From CAUZJO01 sp963580245 (GTDB lineage: Bacteria > Sumerlaeota > Sumerlaeia > MVZB01): a stretch of 34,643 bases of DNA. Positions 16,387 to 24,078 of this stretch are shown here, in pieces. The stretch lies in NCBI GenBank assembly GCA_963580245.1, contig CAUZJO010000032.1, positions 1 to 34,643 on the forward strand, given 5' to 3'. A program made the position numbers and the translations under genes. Each line of letters starts with the position of its first letter. Position 1 is the stretch's first letter. The notes under the pieces were generated by a model. It saw only the letters and a program-made list of their open reading frames with translations, was not told where the DNA came from and ran no database searches.

Positions 16387-18075
16387 GTGGCTGAAACAAC
16401 ACCTGCGGTCCCGCGCCTGAAAACCGGCGTGCCCGGCTTCGATGAATTGCTCGACGGCGGCCTGCTGAGGGGCCGCGCACTCCTGCTCAAGGGCTCGCCG
16501 GGCTCGGGCAAGACCACCCTGGGGTTGCAAATGCTCGTTGAGGGGGCGACCCAGTTCGACGAGCCGGGCATCCTGGTCACGTTCGAGCAGATGCCCCTCC
16601 AACTCTACGCCGACGCTACGGGGTTCGGTTGGGATCTCAAGGGGCTGGATGAGGAGGGATCCGTCAAGGTCGTGTTCGTCACGCCCGAGGAGGTCCTCGA
16701 ACATCGCGGGCGGGAGGCCAACCGGCTCCTGGTCAATATCGCGGACTGGGTCGACGATTTCGGTTCCAAACGCATCTTGATCGACTCGATCAGCCACCTA
16801 GGGGCGCTCTTCAACAAGGAGGAGGCGCGCGCCGGCTTCATGAAGTTCATCGTGCAGCTCAAGGCCCTGGGCCTGACGCCGATCATGACCTCCGAGTTGG
16901 ATGCCGCCAGCGGGTTGCAGGGCATGGACGCCTACCTGGTCGACTCGGTCGCCCACCTCGACTATAAAGGCGGCGGCTCGGGCGGGCGCGACCATCGCAC
17001 CATCGAGCTGGTCAAGACGCGCGGGACCCGGCATATCAGCGGCCGCCACCCCGTCCAAATCTGTTCGGAGGGGGTCGTGATTTTCCCGCATAGCTACGCC
17101 TTGGCCGGGCCGGCCGAGCCGGGCGAAGCCACCGAGGAGGTCGCCCACCTTTCTTCGGGCGTGCCGGGGATGGACGTGTTGCTCAACGGCGGTTTCTCGA
17201 AGGGTTCGACCGTCTTGGTGGCCGGTCTCTCGGGAACGTTCAAGTCGACCATGGCCGGCCATTTCCTGCTTGGCGGGCCCGACGACAATCCCCCGAGCCT
17301 ATGGATTTCGTTTCACGAGTCGCAAAGCGAACTGGTGCGAGGATTCAGCGCGCGCGGCATCCCGCTGGCCGCTGCCTGCGACGCCGGAAGGCTTAAGGTG
17401 ATGGAGGTCGTGGCGGGCCTGGAGCCCATCGAGAAGATCTTCACCCGCGCCCGCAACTTGATCGAGGAGCACGAGATCGAACGGGTGGTCGTCGATAGCC
17501 TCAATGACCTGACCCTCAGCTTCGCCCCCGCCGAGGACAAGATGGAAGGCGTGCGCTGGTTCCTGCGCCGACTCAAGGGGACCGGGGTCACCGTGCTGCT
17601 GACCGAACAACTCTCGCGCGTGACCGGTCGCAACCCCCTGTCCGAAATCGCCTGGGCCGAGTTGGCCGATACGATCATCTACCTGGGCCTGGTCGAGATC
17701 GAAAGCCGGCTGGAGAAGGTCATTTCGGTACTCAAGCACCGCGGCGGCGACACCCAGGGCGACCTACGCGGGATTTCGTTTTTTGAGAACGGGTTGCGGC
17801 TCAGCGAGCGCTTCTTTGGCCTCTCGGGCCTGCTCGACGGCACGGCGCTGGGTCAGCGCAAGAGCCAGATCGAGGAAATCTTTCAGCCGCTCTATTTCGT
17901 CCGCGACTTCCTGCAACTGGCCAAGGACCCCAAGTTGGCTGAGGACAAACGCACGGCGATGCTTGAACAATTGGGCTCGGAGACCTTGCGGGTCATTGAA
18001 CTGCTCAGCAAATACTTCGATCAGCCCCTGTCCGAAAGGACCGGATCGTCGTCGGGGGCGAAGAAGCCATCATGA
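16387..18075 (+). CDS. Double-domain KaiC-like RecA-superfamily ATPase
   Basis: GTG 16387 follows GAGGAG by 8 bases; 562 residues. There are two RecA/KaiC domains. Domain 1 (residues ~10-235) has Walker A G36-SPGSGK42-T, TFE67Q68 where KaiC CI has its catalytic Glu pair, and LIDSISHL as Walker B. Domain 2 (~255-480) has a variant P-loop G280-LSGTFK286-S, WISFHE311S, and VVDSLNDL. The positions aligning with the KaiC autophosphorylation pair Ser431/Thr432 are A424 and E425 in AWAELADTII, so the cyanobacterial phospho-switch is absent. A helical tail (~490-562) follows. Such proteins are widespread outside cyanobacteria as signalling ATPases, often beside receiver or kinase genes. Here the receiver gene overlaps its stop codon, and pilT precedes it. 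Confidence 0.88.
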   Translation: MAETTPAVPRLKTGVPGFDELLDGGLLRGRALLLKGSPGSGKTTLGLQMLVEGATQFDEPGILVTFEQMPLQLYADATGFGWDLKGLDEEGSVKVVFVTPEEVLEHRGREANRLLVNIADWVDDFGSKRILIDSISHLGALFNKEEARAGFMKFIVQLKALGLTPIMTSELDAASGLQGMDAYLVDSVAHLDYKGGGSGGRDHRTIELVKTRGTRHISGRHPVQICSEGVVIFPHSYALAGPAEPGEATEEVAHLSSGVPGMDVLLNGGFSKGSTVLVAGLSGTFKSTMAGHFLLGGPDDNPPSLWISFHESQSELVRGFSARGIPLAAACDAGRLKVMEVVAGLEPIEKIFTRARNLIEEHEIERVVVDSLNDLTLSFAPAEDKMEGVRWFLRRLKGTGVTVLLTEQLSRVTGRNPLSEIAWAELADTIIYLGLVEIESRLEKVISVLKHRGGDTQGDLRGISFFENGLRLSERFFGLSGLLDGTALGQRKSQIEEIFQPLYFVRDFLQLAKDPKLAEDKRTAMLEQLGSETLRVIELLSKYFDQPLSERTGSSSGAKKPS

Positions 18076-18431
18076 GCGGGAGAATCCTGATCATCGACGA
18101 CGCCGACCATCTGCGCGAGGTCCTGAAGATGACCCTGGAGTTCAAGAGTTATGAGGTCACGATGGCGTCCAACGGCCAGGAAGGCATGGAAGCCGCCCGC
18201 GCCGGCACGTTCGACCTGATCTTTTGCGACATCGACATGCCGGTGATGAACGGGATGGATTTCGTGCGCAAATTCCGCGCGGAGCTGGGCGCGGAGACCC
18301 CGATCGTGATGCTGACCGCCGAGGACCAGTCCCACATCAACACCGCCCTGGAAGCCGGGGCCAACGGCGCCTTGGTCAAACCCTTTGATCCGATCATGCT
18401 GCTCAACGAAATCGAAAAGTATTTCACCTAG
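18072..18431 (+). CDS. Single-domain response regulator (CheY-like receiver)
   Basis: The 119 residues are one receiver domain with no output domain. The acidic pocket is D9-D10, the phospho-acceptor D53 (FCDIDMPVMNG), switch Thr T82 (VMLTAED) and Lys K103 (VKPFDP). Its ATG overlaps the TGA of the KaiC-like gene by 4 bases, so the two are translationally coupled and probably act together. No histidine kinase lies nearby, so the phosphate donor must be encoded elsewhere. CheY-like action on a pilus or on the KaiC-like partner is an inference from context. Confidence 0.93.
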   Translation: MSGRILIIDDADHLREVLKMTLEFKSYEVTMASNGQEGMEAARAGTFDLIFCDIDMPVMNGMDFVRKFRAELGAETPIVMLTAEDQSHINTALEAGANGALVKPFDPIMLLNEIEKYFT

Positions 18432-18582
18432 AGATTATGGCGGGGCACCTTGCTCATAATACGGAACGACCATGGGCGGGTGATGGGTTCTGCCGGACGC
18501 GCCATTGGCACTCTGTATTGGGCCGCGGGATCCCGGGCGGGGTCTGGATCGAGGCCAAGTTGACGCGCAGGCAAGTCTGGCC

Positions 18583-19149
18583 CTACGTAGCCGTTTCTCG
18601 GTGACGGAAGCAGTCAACCGTATGGTCGTTCACGATCCCCACCGCCTGCATGAACGCATAACAGATGGCGGGGCCTACAAATTTGAACCCACGCCGCTTG
18701 AGGTCCTTGCTCATCGCGTCCGAGTGGGGCGTGGTCGCCGGTAGTTCCTGGAGCCCGCGCCAGGCATTCCGGATCACCCGACCGCCGGTAAAGCCCCAGA
18801 TGTAGTCATTGAAGCCCCCAAACTCCTCGCGCACCTCTAGAAACGCGAGCGCGTTGGTCACCGAGGCGTTGATCTTCAACCGGTTTCTCACGATTCCCGC
18901 GTCTTCGAGGAGTCCGCGCTTCTTCCTTTCGGTGTATCTCGCGACCTTCGCGGGATCGAAATCGTCATAAGCCCGCCGATAGGCCGCGCGCTTCTTGAGG
19001 ATCGTCAGCCAGTTCAGGCCGGCTTGGGCGCCTTCGAGGATGAGGAACTCGAACAGGCGCCGATCATCATGGACCGGCACGCCCCATTCTTCGTCGTGAT
19101 GCCGGACCAGCAGCGGGTCGCCATCGGCCCACGCACAACACGTTTTCAT
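18583..19149 (-). CDS. tag: DNA-3-methyladenine glycosylase I
   Basis: This enzyme removes 3-methyladenine from alkylated DNA as the first step of base excision repair. ATG 19149 follows GGAG by 7 bases; 188 residues, normal for the family. The zinc site of E. coli Tag (Cys4, His17, His175, Cys179) is matched one residue later by C5, H18, H176 and C180. Base-recognition residues E38 and W46 correspond to E39 and W47. The tyrosine corresponding to E. coli Tyr16 is replaced by H17. The TFxxAxVGLxNDH-type helix-hairpin-helix end is present (FVGPAICYAFMQAVGIVNDH). The gene is alone, with its own promoter upstream. Confidence 0.96.
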   Translation of the reverse strand: MKTCCAWADGDPLLVRHHDEEWGVPVHDDRRLFEFLILEGAQAGLNWLTILKKRAAYRRAYDDFDPAKVARYTERKKRGLLEDAGIVRNRLKINASVTNALAFLEVREEFGGFNDYIWGFTGGRVIRNAWRGLQELPATTPHSDAMSKDLKRRGFKFVGPAICYAFMQAVGIVNDHTVDCFRHRETAT

Positions 19150-19272
19150 CCGCTATCTCCGCCCACCCGTGATGGTCTCCACGCCGTGGATATGGGTTGT
19201 ACATCTATTTCGACGGTTCATCATCGCGCGTAAGCCACTCGCGGGCGAAGAGACCGACTCGTCATCACCGGG

Positions 19273-19302
19273 AGTATAGGGTCGGGTGCTTTATTCTGTC
19301 AG
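19273..19302 (-). promoter_or_regulatory. Sigma70-type promoter upstream of tag
   Basis: On the minus strand CTGACA (19302-19297, 5/6) and TATACT (19278-19273, 5/6) are spaced by 18 bases. Transcription should start near 19266, giving a leader of ~117 bases before the tag ATG. Confidence 0.55.
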
Positions 19303-19379
19303 CGCAGAAATGACGCAGCGGGCGGGGAGCTCCCTGGTAGCTCTTAGTGAATAGCGAAAAGCCAGGATGATTGACCGGA

Positions 19380-20180
19380 TTAACCGTTGCCCTTGGGGCC
19401 CATGGTCTCGATGAGCGGGTAGGCCAAGACATCAAGCCGGCACGGGACGAGACCCTTCTTGAGCAGGTCGAGCTTCTTGGCCGCCGCGCGACTGAGGTCG
19501 ATGACCCGGTCTTTGATGAAAGGACCGCGGTCGTTGATCATGACGACGACCGATTCGCCGGTGTCGAGCCGCGTGCAGCGCACGACCGTCCCGAACGGCA
19601 GCGTCTTGTGCGCCGCGGTCATGGCGTTGGGGTTGAACCAGCCACCGGAGGCCAGCGGCTGTTTCCTCCAGTAATAAGACGTGATCCCCTCCTGTGCGGG
19701 AAAGGCCTGGCCCGTCCCTTCATTCCGGACCATCGGCCAGCGTTTGCCGCGAATCTCGACATCCGCGATCAGGGGGTGGTCGGGCGGGAGCAGCGGGATT
19801 AACAATTCCTTCTGACCGGACTCCGGCCGCTTGTCCTCAATGTTCACCGCCGACGCCAGAGCGCGTTGGGACCCTTGATGGTCGGTCGGAAAGAACAGAT
19901 GGGGGTTGGCCAGGAACTTCGAAAAGGGGTCGCCGAGCCCAAACGATCTCGGCGTCGACAAATTGATCGAATCGGGCGAGGCGAACGGCATGGCGGCGGC
20001 GGGAGGATGGACCATCGGCGCGACCCGGTTCCAGACTTCATCCCAACCGGGCCCCTTCAATGCGCAACCCGCCAACAGCACCAATGACACCAACACGCCG
20101 ACGCGGGCGGCGGACATCCGGTTGGGCCACATCGGCCGGGCACGAGTCGCCAACGATATTTCTCCACCGCCGAATCTCAT
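19380..20180 (-). CDS. rlpA: RlpA-like septal ring lipoprotein (DPBB domain)
   Basis: RlpA proteins are outer-membrane lipoproteins that bind or cleave denuded peptidoglycan glycans. ATG 20180 gives 266 residues, with a GAGGAT 13 bases upstream; ATG 20117 would give a more usual lipoprotein signal (MSAARVGVLVSLVLLAGC), and the lipobox is LAGC. The middle region is unassigned. The C-terminal double-psi beta-barrel (~residues 165-255) carries ASGGWFNPNAMTAAHKTLPFG, GTVVRCTRLDTGESVVVMINDRGPF and RVIDLSRAAAKKLDLL, the RlpA signature including the catalytic-type Asp in NDRGPF. No SPOR domain is present. Confidence 0.88.
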   Translation of the reverse strand: MRFGGGEISLATRARPMWPNRMSAARVGVLVSLVLLAGCALKGPGWDEVWNRVAPMVHPPAAAMPFASPDSINLSTPRSFGLGDPFSKFLANPHLFFPTDHQGSQRALASAVNIEDKRPESGQKELLIPLLPPDHPLIADVEIRGKRWPMVRNEGTGQAFPAQEGITSYYWRKQPLASGGWFNPNAMTAAHKTLPFGTVVRCTRLDTGESVVVMINDRGPFIKDRVIDLSRAAAKKLDLLKKGLVPCRLDVLAYPLIETMGPKGNG

Positions 20181-20270
20181 CTAGCGCATGATCCTCGTTT
20201 GCCTCGGTCAGTTACAAAAAGTCCGTACCTCTCGCGTCCGACCAACCTACGGGTCAGTCAGGAGCAAGGT

Positions 20271-20298
20271 ACTATACCATGAAATCAGCCAATGTCAC
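20271..20298 (-). promoter_or_regulatory. Sigma70-type promoter of the rlpA-like gene
   Basis: On the minus strand GTGACA (20298-20293, 5/6) and TATAGT (20276-20271, 5/6) are 16 bases apart. The predicted start is near 20264, leaving a leader of ~84 bases. It lies in the divergent gap shared with addB; no equally good plus-strand promoter was seen. Confidence 0.55.
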
Positions 20299-20424
20299 GC
20301 GAAATCCGCAGGGAAAATCGCCCTCTCCTCCGGCATGTGAAAAGGAGTAGGATCAATCGATCTCGCCGCCGGCCCCCCAACCCAGACTTCGCGGCCGGCG
20401 CCCCGGAGGTACGAACCCTGTCCG

Positions 20425-23400
20425 ATGGCGGGTGATTTGCTCCAATCGCGGCTTTGTGAATTCTGGCTCGGACGGGCCGGCTCGGGTAAGACCCACGGTT
20501 GCCTGGCGGCGATCGCCGATGAACTCAAGCGGTCCCCGCGGGGCCAACCGCTGGTTTTTCTCGTGCCCGAGCAGGCGACCGCCCAGATGGAACGTCGGCT
20601 GGCAGGCTGGCCGGGCCTGCCCGGCGGCTACACGCGCGCCCGCGTCTTCTCGTTTCATCACCTGGCGCGGGAGGTCACGCGCTGGGCCGGCGGCGCGGGG
20701 GCGGCCCGCATCGGAGACGCCGGGCGCCTGATGCTCATTCGCCAGGCCCTGACGAGCCGCCGTGAGGCCCTACAGGTGTTCGGGGCCGCGGCCGACCAGC
20801 GCGGGGTGACCGAAACCCTCAGCGACTCGATCCTGGAGTTCCAACGCTACGGCTGGACGCCCGCTGATCTGGAGCAGTGGGTCGCCGCCCGGCCCCCTGA
20901 ACAACAGAAGACCGACCTGCTGGCCCGCAAGCTATCCGACTTGGCACTGCTGTGGCACGAGTATGAAGCCGGGCTGACCGAAGCCGGGCTGGAGGATCCC
21001 GCCCTGTTCTACAAAACGGCCGCCGGCGCGGTACGCCACTGGGAGGGGCTCGAGGCGGCGCGGGTCTGGGTGGATGGATTCGCCTCATTCACGACGCTCG
21101 AATGGGAACTGCTCGCCGCCCTCCTTGAGCGCTGCTCGGCCGCCGTCATCGCCCTGTGTCTGGAGCCGAAACTGATCATCGATCAGGTCCGTGAGCGAAC
21201 CGATGCCGGGCCGAACGATGAATCCCGGTGGGTGAGCCCCGGACGACTGTTCGACAACATCAAGCAAACCCGCGACTTTCTGGCCGAGCGGCTCGGCGAG
21301 CGCGGCTGGCGCATCGAGGACCGCGCCCTGCCCTTTCCGGATGCGCCGACTCGTTTCGCCCGAAGCCGCGCGCTCCGCCACCTGGAGAGCGCTATCCTGG
21401 GTCAACCCCGGCCCAAGCACTGTGGCGACGACCTTTGGGAAGCCGATGTTCAAGACCTGGCGCGGGTCGCTTCGTCGCTACCCGGGTCTCCATCGGTGCC
21501 AATTACGATCATCAAGGCCACCGACCGGCGCGCCGAAGTCGAGGCCATCGCCCGGCGGATCGTGACGTTGTGCCGAACCGAGGCCGACGGCGACCATCCA
21601 ACCAGCCCGTTAACGACGCCGATGACCTGGCGCGACGTCGCCGTGATCGCCCGCGACCTCGATCCGTACGCCCCCGTCATCCGCGAGGTCTTCGACCAAT
21701 TCGAAATCCCCTACTTCCTCGACAGCCCGCGACGGATCGAAGGCCACCCGCTGACCCGCCTGCTCCGGACGGCCATCGATATCTATCGATCGAACTTCGA
21801 TGGCCTGGCGGTGATGGCCCACGTGAAGACCGGCCTCACGCCGCTGCGTGAAGTCTTGGCAACGTCTCAGCTCGAGAACCACATCATCAAGTTCGGTCCT
21901 CAGAAGTGGAAAACAGCCCTCAGCGCTGAATCGAGAGCGCGGGACGCGTCCGAGGCGGAGCGAAGAAACCAGCTCTGGAATACGCTCAGTGATCCCCTGG
22001 TCGAACTGTGGAAGGAATTGACGGGAGAGCGGAAGCCCTCCCGCGTACTGTGGAAATACCTGGAGCGCATCGGTGCCCCGGCGACGCTGGATCGTTGGAT
22101 CGAACAGGCCCGTGCCGAAGGCGATGAAGAAACCGCGCAGCTCCACGAACAGGCCTGGGTAACGGTGATCGATTGGCTCGAAGACCTGGATGCGGTCTAT
22201 ACGCATCAGCCCCCCTCGGAGACCGGCGAGACGGACCGGGACGCATACGCCCGCATTCACGAAGACCTTTCGGCGTTCATTCAAAGCGGCTTGGCCTCGA
22301 CTCGGGCGCGGCTTATCCCGCCCACGCTTAATCAGGTCATCGTCGGCTCGGTCGAGCGCTCGCGCACGCCTGAGGTTCGTCACGTCTTCGTGATCGGGAT
22401 GAACGAGAAGGAGTTTCCCCGCACGTGGACGCCCGCCGCCGTGCTGGGCGACGAAGAGCGCGATCGTCTAACCGCGGATGGTCGCGGCATCGGACCCTGT
22501 AGCCGGGAGAAACATCGCCACGAACACTTCCTGGCCTATATCGCTTTAACGCGCGCCGGTGAAGGCATCACTTTAACCCACCCCCTTCGCGATGACGACG
22601 GCAAGGCCGGCGAGCCCTCCCCTTACCTGAAACTTGTGTTGAAGAGCTTCCCCAAGGCCAAGGTCCAAGAGGTCCAACGCAGCGGATGGGGGGAGCCTGC
22701 GGGCCTTCCGCTGCGTCCGGAGGAATGGCTCCTGCGACTAAGCGCGGCCTGCGCGGATCTTTCATCCCCCGACCAGCGGACCGAGCTGTTGAAGTTGATG
22801 GCCGCGGGGCATCCGCTCGATCATCCGGGCCTGTCGGCGGCGCAGAGGCATTCTTTGGGGTTGGCCGCCAAGTCGCTCGCCATGTCCCAAGCGCCAAGGG
22901 TCGAACCGACACTGGCGAGAGCGTTCTGGTCGGCCGCGCCACGGCTGCGTGTCACCGCGCTCGAACAATACGGCGTGTGTCCGTTCAAGTTTTTCGCCGG
23001 TGAGATGCTCGGCCTCACCGAACGGGAAACAGAGCGTTTGAAACCCATGGACTTGGGCGCCCTTCGGCATTCGATCCTTGAGGCCCTGTTCAATGCACTG
23101 CGCGGACCGACCGGTCTGGATTGGGGTCACGTCGATCTGCTCGAGGCCGACCGTCTCATCGACGAGCACCTCGATAAGACCTTTAGGCGTCCAGAGATGG
23201 AGGTCTCGTTGCGCACAACCATGCTCGACGAGTTGACCGTCCACGAACTCGCCCGGCAGTTGAAGCTCTTCGCGCGGGCGCTCGCACGCGTGGCAAGGCG
23301 ATCGTGTTTCCATCAAACGCAAGCAGAATGGCGCTTCGACGCCGACGACGCCCTACGCATCGACGCCGGTGGACTCCGATTCTCGATCGTGGGCAGCATT

Positions 23401-24078
23401 GATCGCATTGACACCGCGGCGACCGGCGCCGCCGAAGAGGTTCGCATTGTCTACGATTACAAATCCAGCCAGCATCAAATCGACCTGGGCCGCATGTTGG
23501 CGGGCGCCGACTTGCAACTGCTCACCTATGGTTTGGCCCTCGGCCGGGCATCGGCGAGTGAGCAGGCGGGGAGAGTTCGCGTCGGCGGTTTCTTCTACTG
23601 GTCGTTGGCCTCGCCCATGAGAGACGTTCAAGGCGGCGAGGCCGAAGAGGAGCCGTTGATTGACGCGGCCTGGTTCGAGGGTCAGGCGCCGGCGGGCCTG
23701 TTCGTGGAGAACGTGGCGCGGCTCCTGGATGCAGAAGTCGCGGCCGGCGAGAAATCGTTGGCCTATCCTTTTACTCTCAACAAGGACGGCTCGTTTCGCA
23801 AGAAGCCGGATGCGCACTGGCCGGACGGTTCCATCGACCGATTGTTGCAGCATCAACACGAACTCCTAACGCGCATGATCGAAGAGGTTCTCGCCGGGAA
23901 GATTCCGCTTTCCCCCATCGGCGACAACAAGGAATCCGCCTGCGATCGATGCGCCTATACGAGCGTCTGCCGACGCGCTGAACCGGGCAACCTGCATCCG
24001 CGAACACTGCGCGGCATCGGCCGAGACGAAGCCTTGAGTCTACTGGAGAAAGCCGACGAAAGAGGCGAGGAAACATGA
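20425..24078 (+). CDS. addB: AddB/RexB-type helicase-nuclease subunit
   Basis: This is one subunit of the AddAB complex, which resects DNA double-strand ends and prepares them for RecA loading. 1217 residues, similar to Firmicutes AddB. The N-terminal Walker A is intact (G16-RAGSGK22-T). The C-terminal PD-(D/E)XK nuclease has GSID993RID and VYD1011YK1013. Four cysteines for the 4Fe-4S staple are present: C852, C1173, C1176 and C1182, with the spacing known from Bacillus AddB. Helicase-like motifs between them are degenerate (VIGMNEKEFPRTW, IALTRAGEGITLT), as expected for an inactivated helicase. The ATG at 20425 has only a distant GGAGG (20405-20409), so the start is less certain. addA overlaps its stop by 4 bases. 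Confidence 0.93.
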   Translation: MAGDLLQSRLCEFWLGRAGSGKTHGCLAAIADELKRSPRGQPLVFLVPEQATAQMERRLAGWPGLPGGYTRARVFSFHHLAREVTRWAGGAGAARIGDAGRLMLIRQALTSRREALQVFGAAADQRGVTETLSDSILEFQRYGWTPADLEQWVAARPPEQQKTDLLARKLSDLALLWHEYEAGLTEAGLEDPALFYKTAAGAVRHWEGLEAARVWVDGFASFTTLEWELLAALLERCSAAVIALCLEPKLIIDQVRERTDAGPNDESRWVSPGRLFDNIKQTRDFLAERLGERGWRIEDRALPFPDAPTRFARSRALRHLESAILGQPRPKHCGDDLWEADVQDLARVASSLPGSPSVPITIIKATDRRAEVEAIARRIVTLCRTEADGDHPTSPLTTPMTWRDVAVIARDLDPYAPVIREVFDQFEIPYFLDSPRRIEGHPLTRLLRTAIDIYRSNFDGLAVMAHVKTGLTPLREVLATSQLENHIIKFGPQKWKTALSAESRARDASEAERRNQLWNTLSDPLVELWKELTGERKPSRVLWKYLERIGAPATLDRWIEQARAEGDEETAQLHEQAWVTVIDWLEDLDAVYTHQPPSETGETDRDAYARIHEDLSAFIQSGLASTRARLIPPTLNQVIVGSVERSRTPEVRHVFVIGMNEKEFPRTWTPAAVLGDEERDRLTADGRGIGPCSREKHRHEHFLAYIALTRAGEGITLTHPLRDDDGKAGEPSPYLKLVLKSFPKAKVQEVQRSGWGEPAGLPLRPEEWLLRLSAACADLSSPDQRTELLKLMAAGHPLDHPGLSAAQRHSLGLAAKSLAMSQAPRVEPTLARAFWSAAPRLRVTALEQYGVCPFKFFAGEMLGLTERETERLKPMDLGALRHSILEALFNALRGPTGLDWGHVDLLEADRLIDEHLDKTFRRPEMEVSLRTTMLDELTVHELARQLKLFARALARVARRSCFHQTQAEWRFDADDALRIDAGGLRFSIVGSIDRIDTAATGAAEEVRIVYDYKSSQHQIDLGRMLAGADLQLLTYGLALGRASASEQAGRVRVGGFFYWSLASPMRDVQGGEAEEEPLIDAAWFEGQAPAGLFVENVARLLDAEVAAGEKSLAYPFTLNKDGSFRKKPDAHWPDGSIDRLLQHQHELLTRMIEEVLAGKIPLSPIGDNKESACDRCAYTSVCRRAEPGNLHPRTLRGIGRDEALSLLEKADERGEET

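Noticed and set aside
18434..18460. ATTATG/CATAAT inverted repeat after the receiver gene as terminator
   Set aside because: The stem is only 6 bp, AT-rich, with a 15-base loop and no U-tract.
19325..19334. GGGAGCTCCC palindrome between rlpA and tag
   Set aside because: A short self-complementary word with no loop; likely chance in GC-rich DNA, and upstream of the tag promoter rather than overlapping it.
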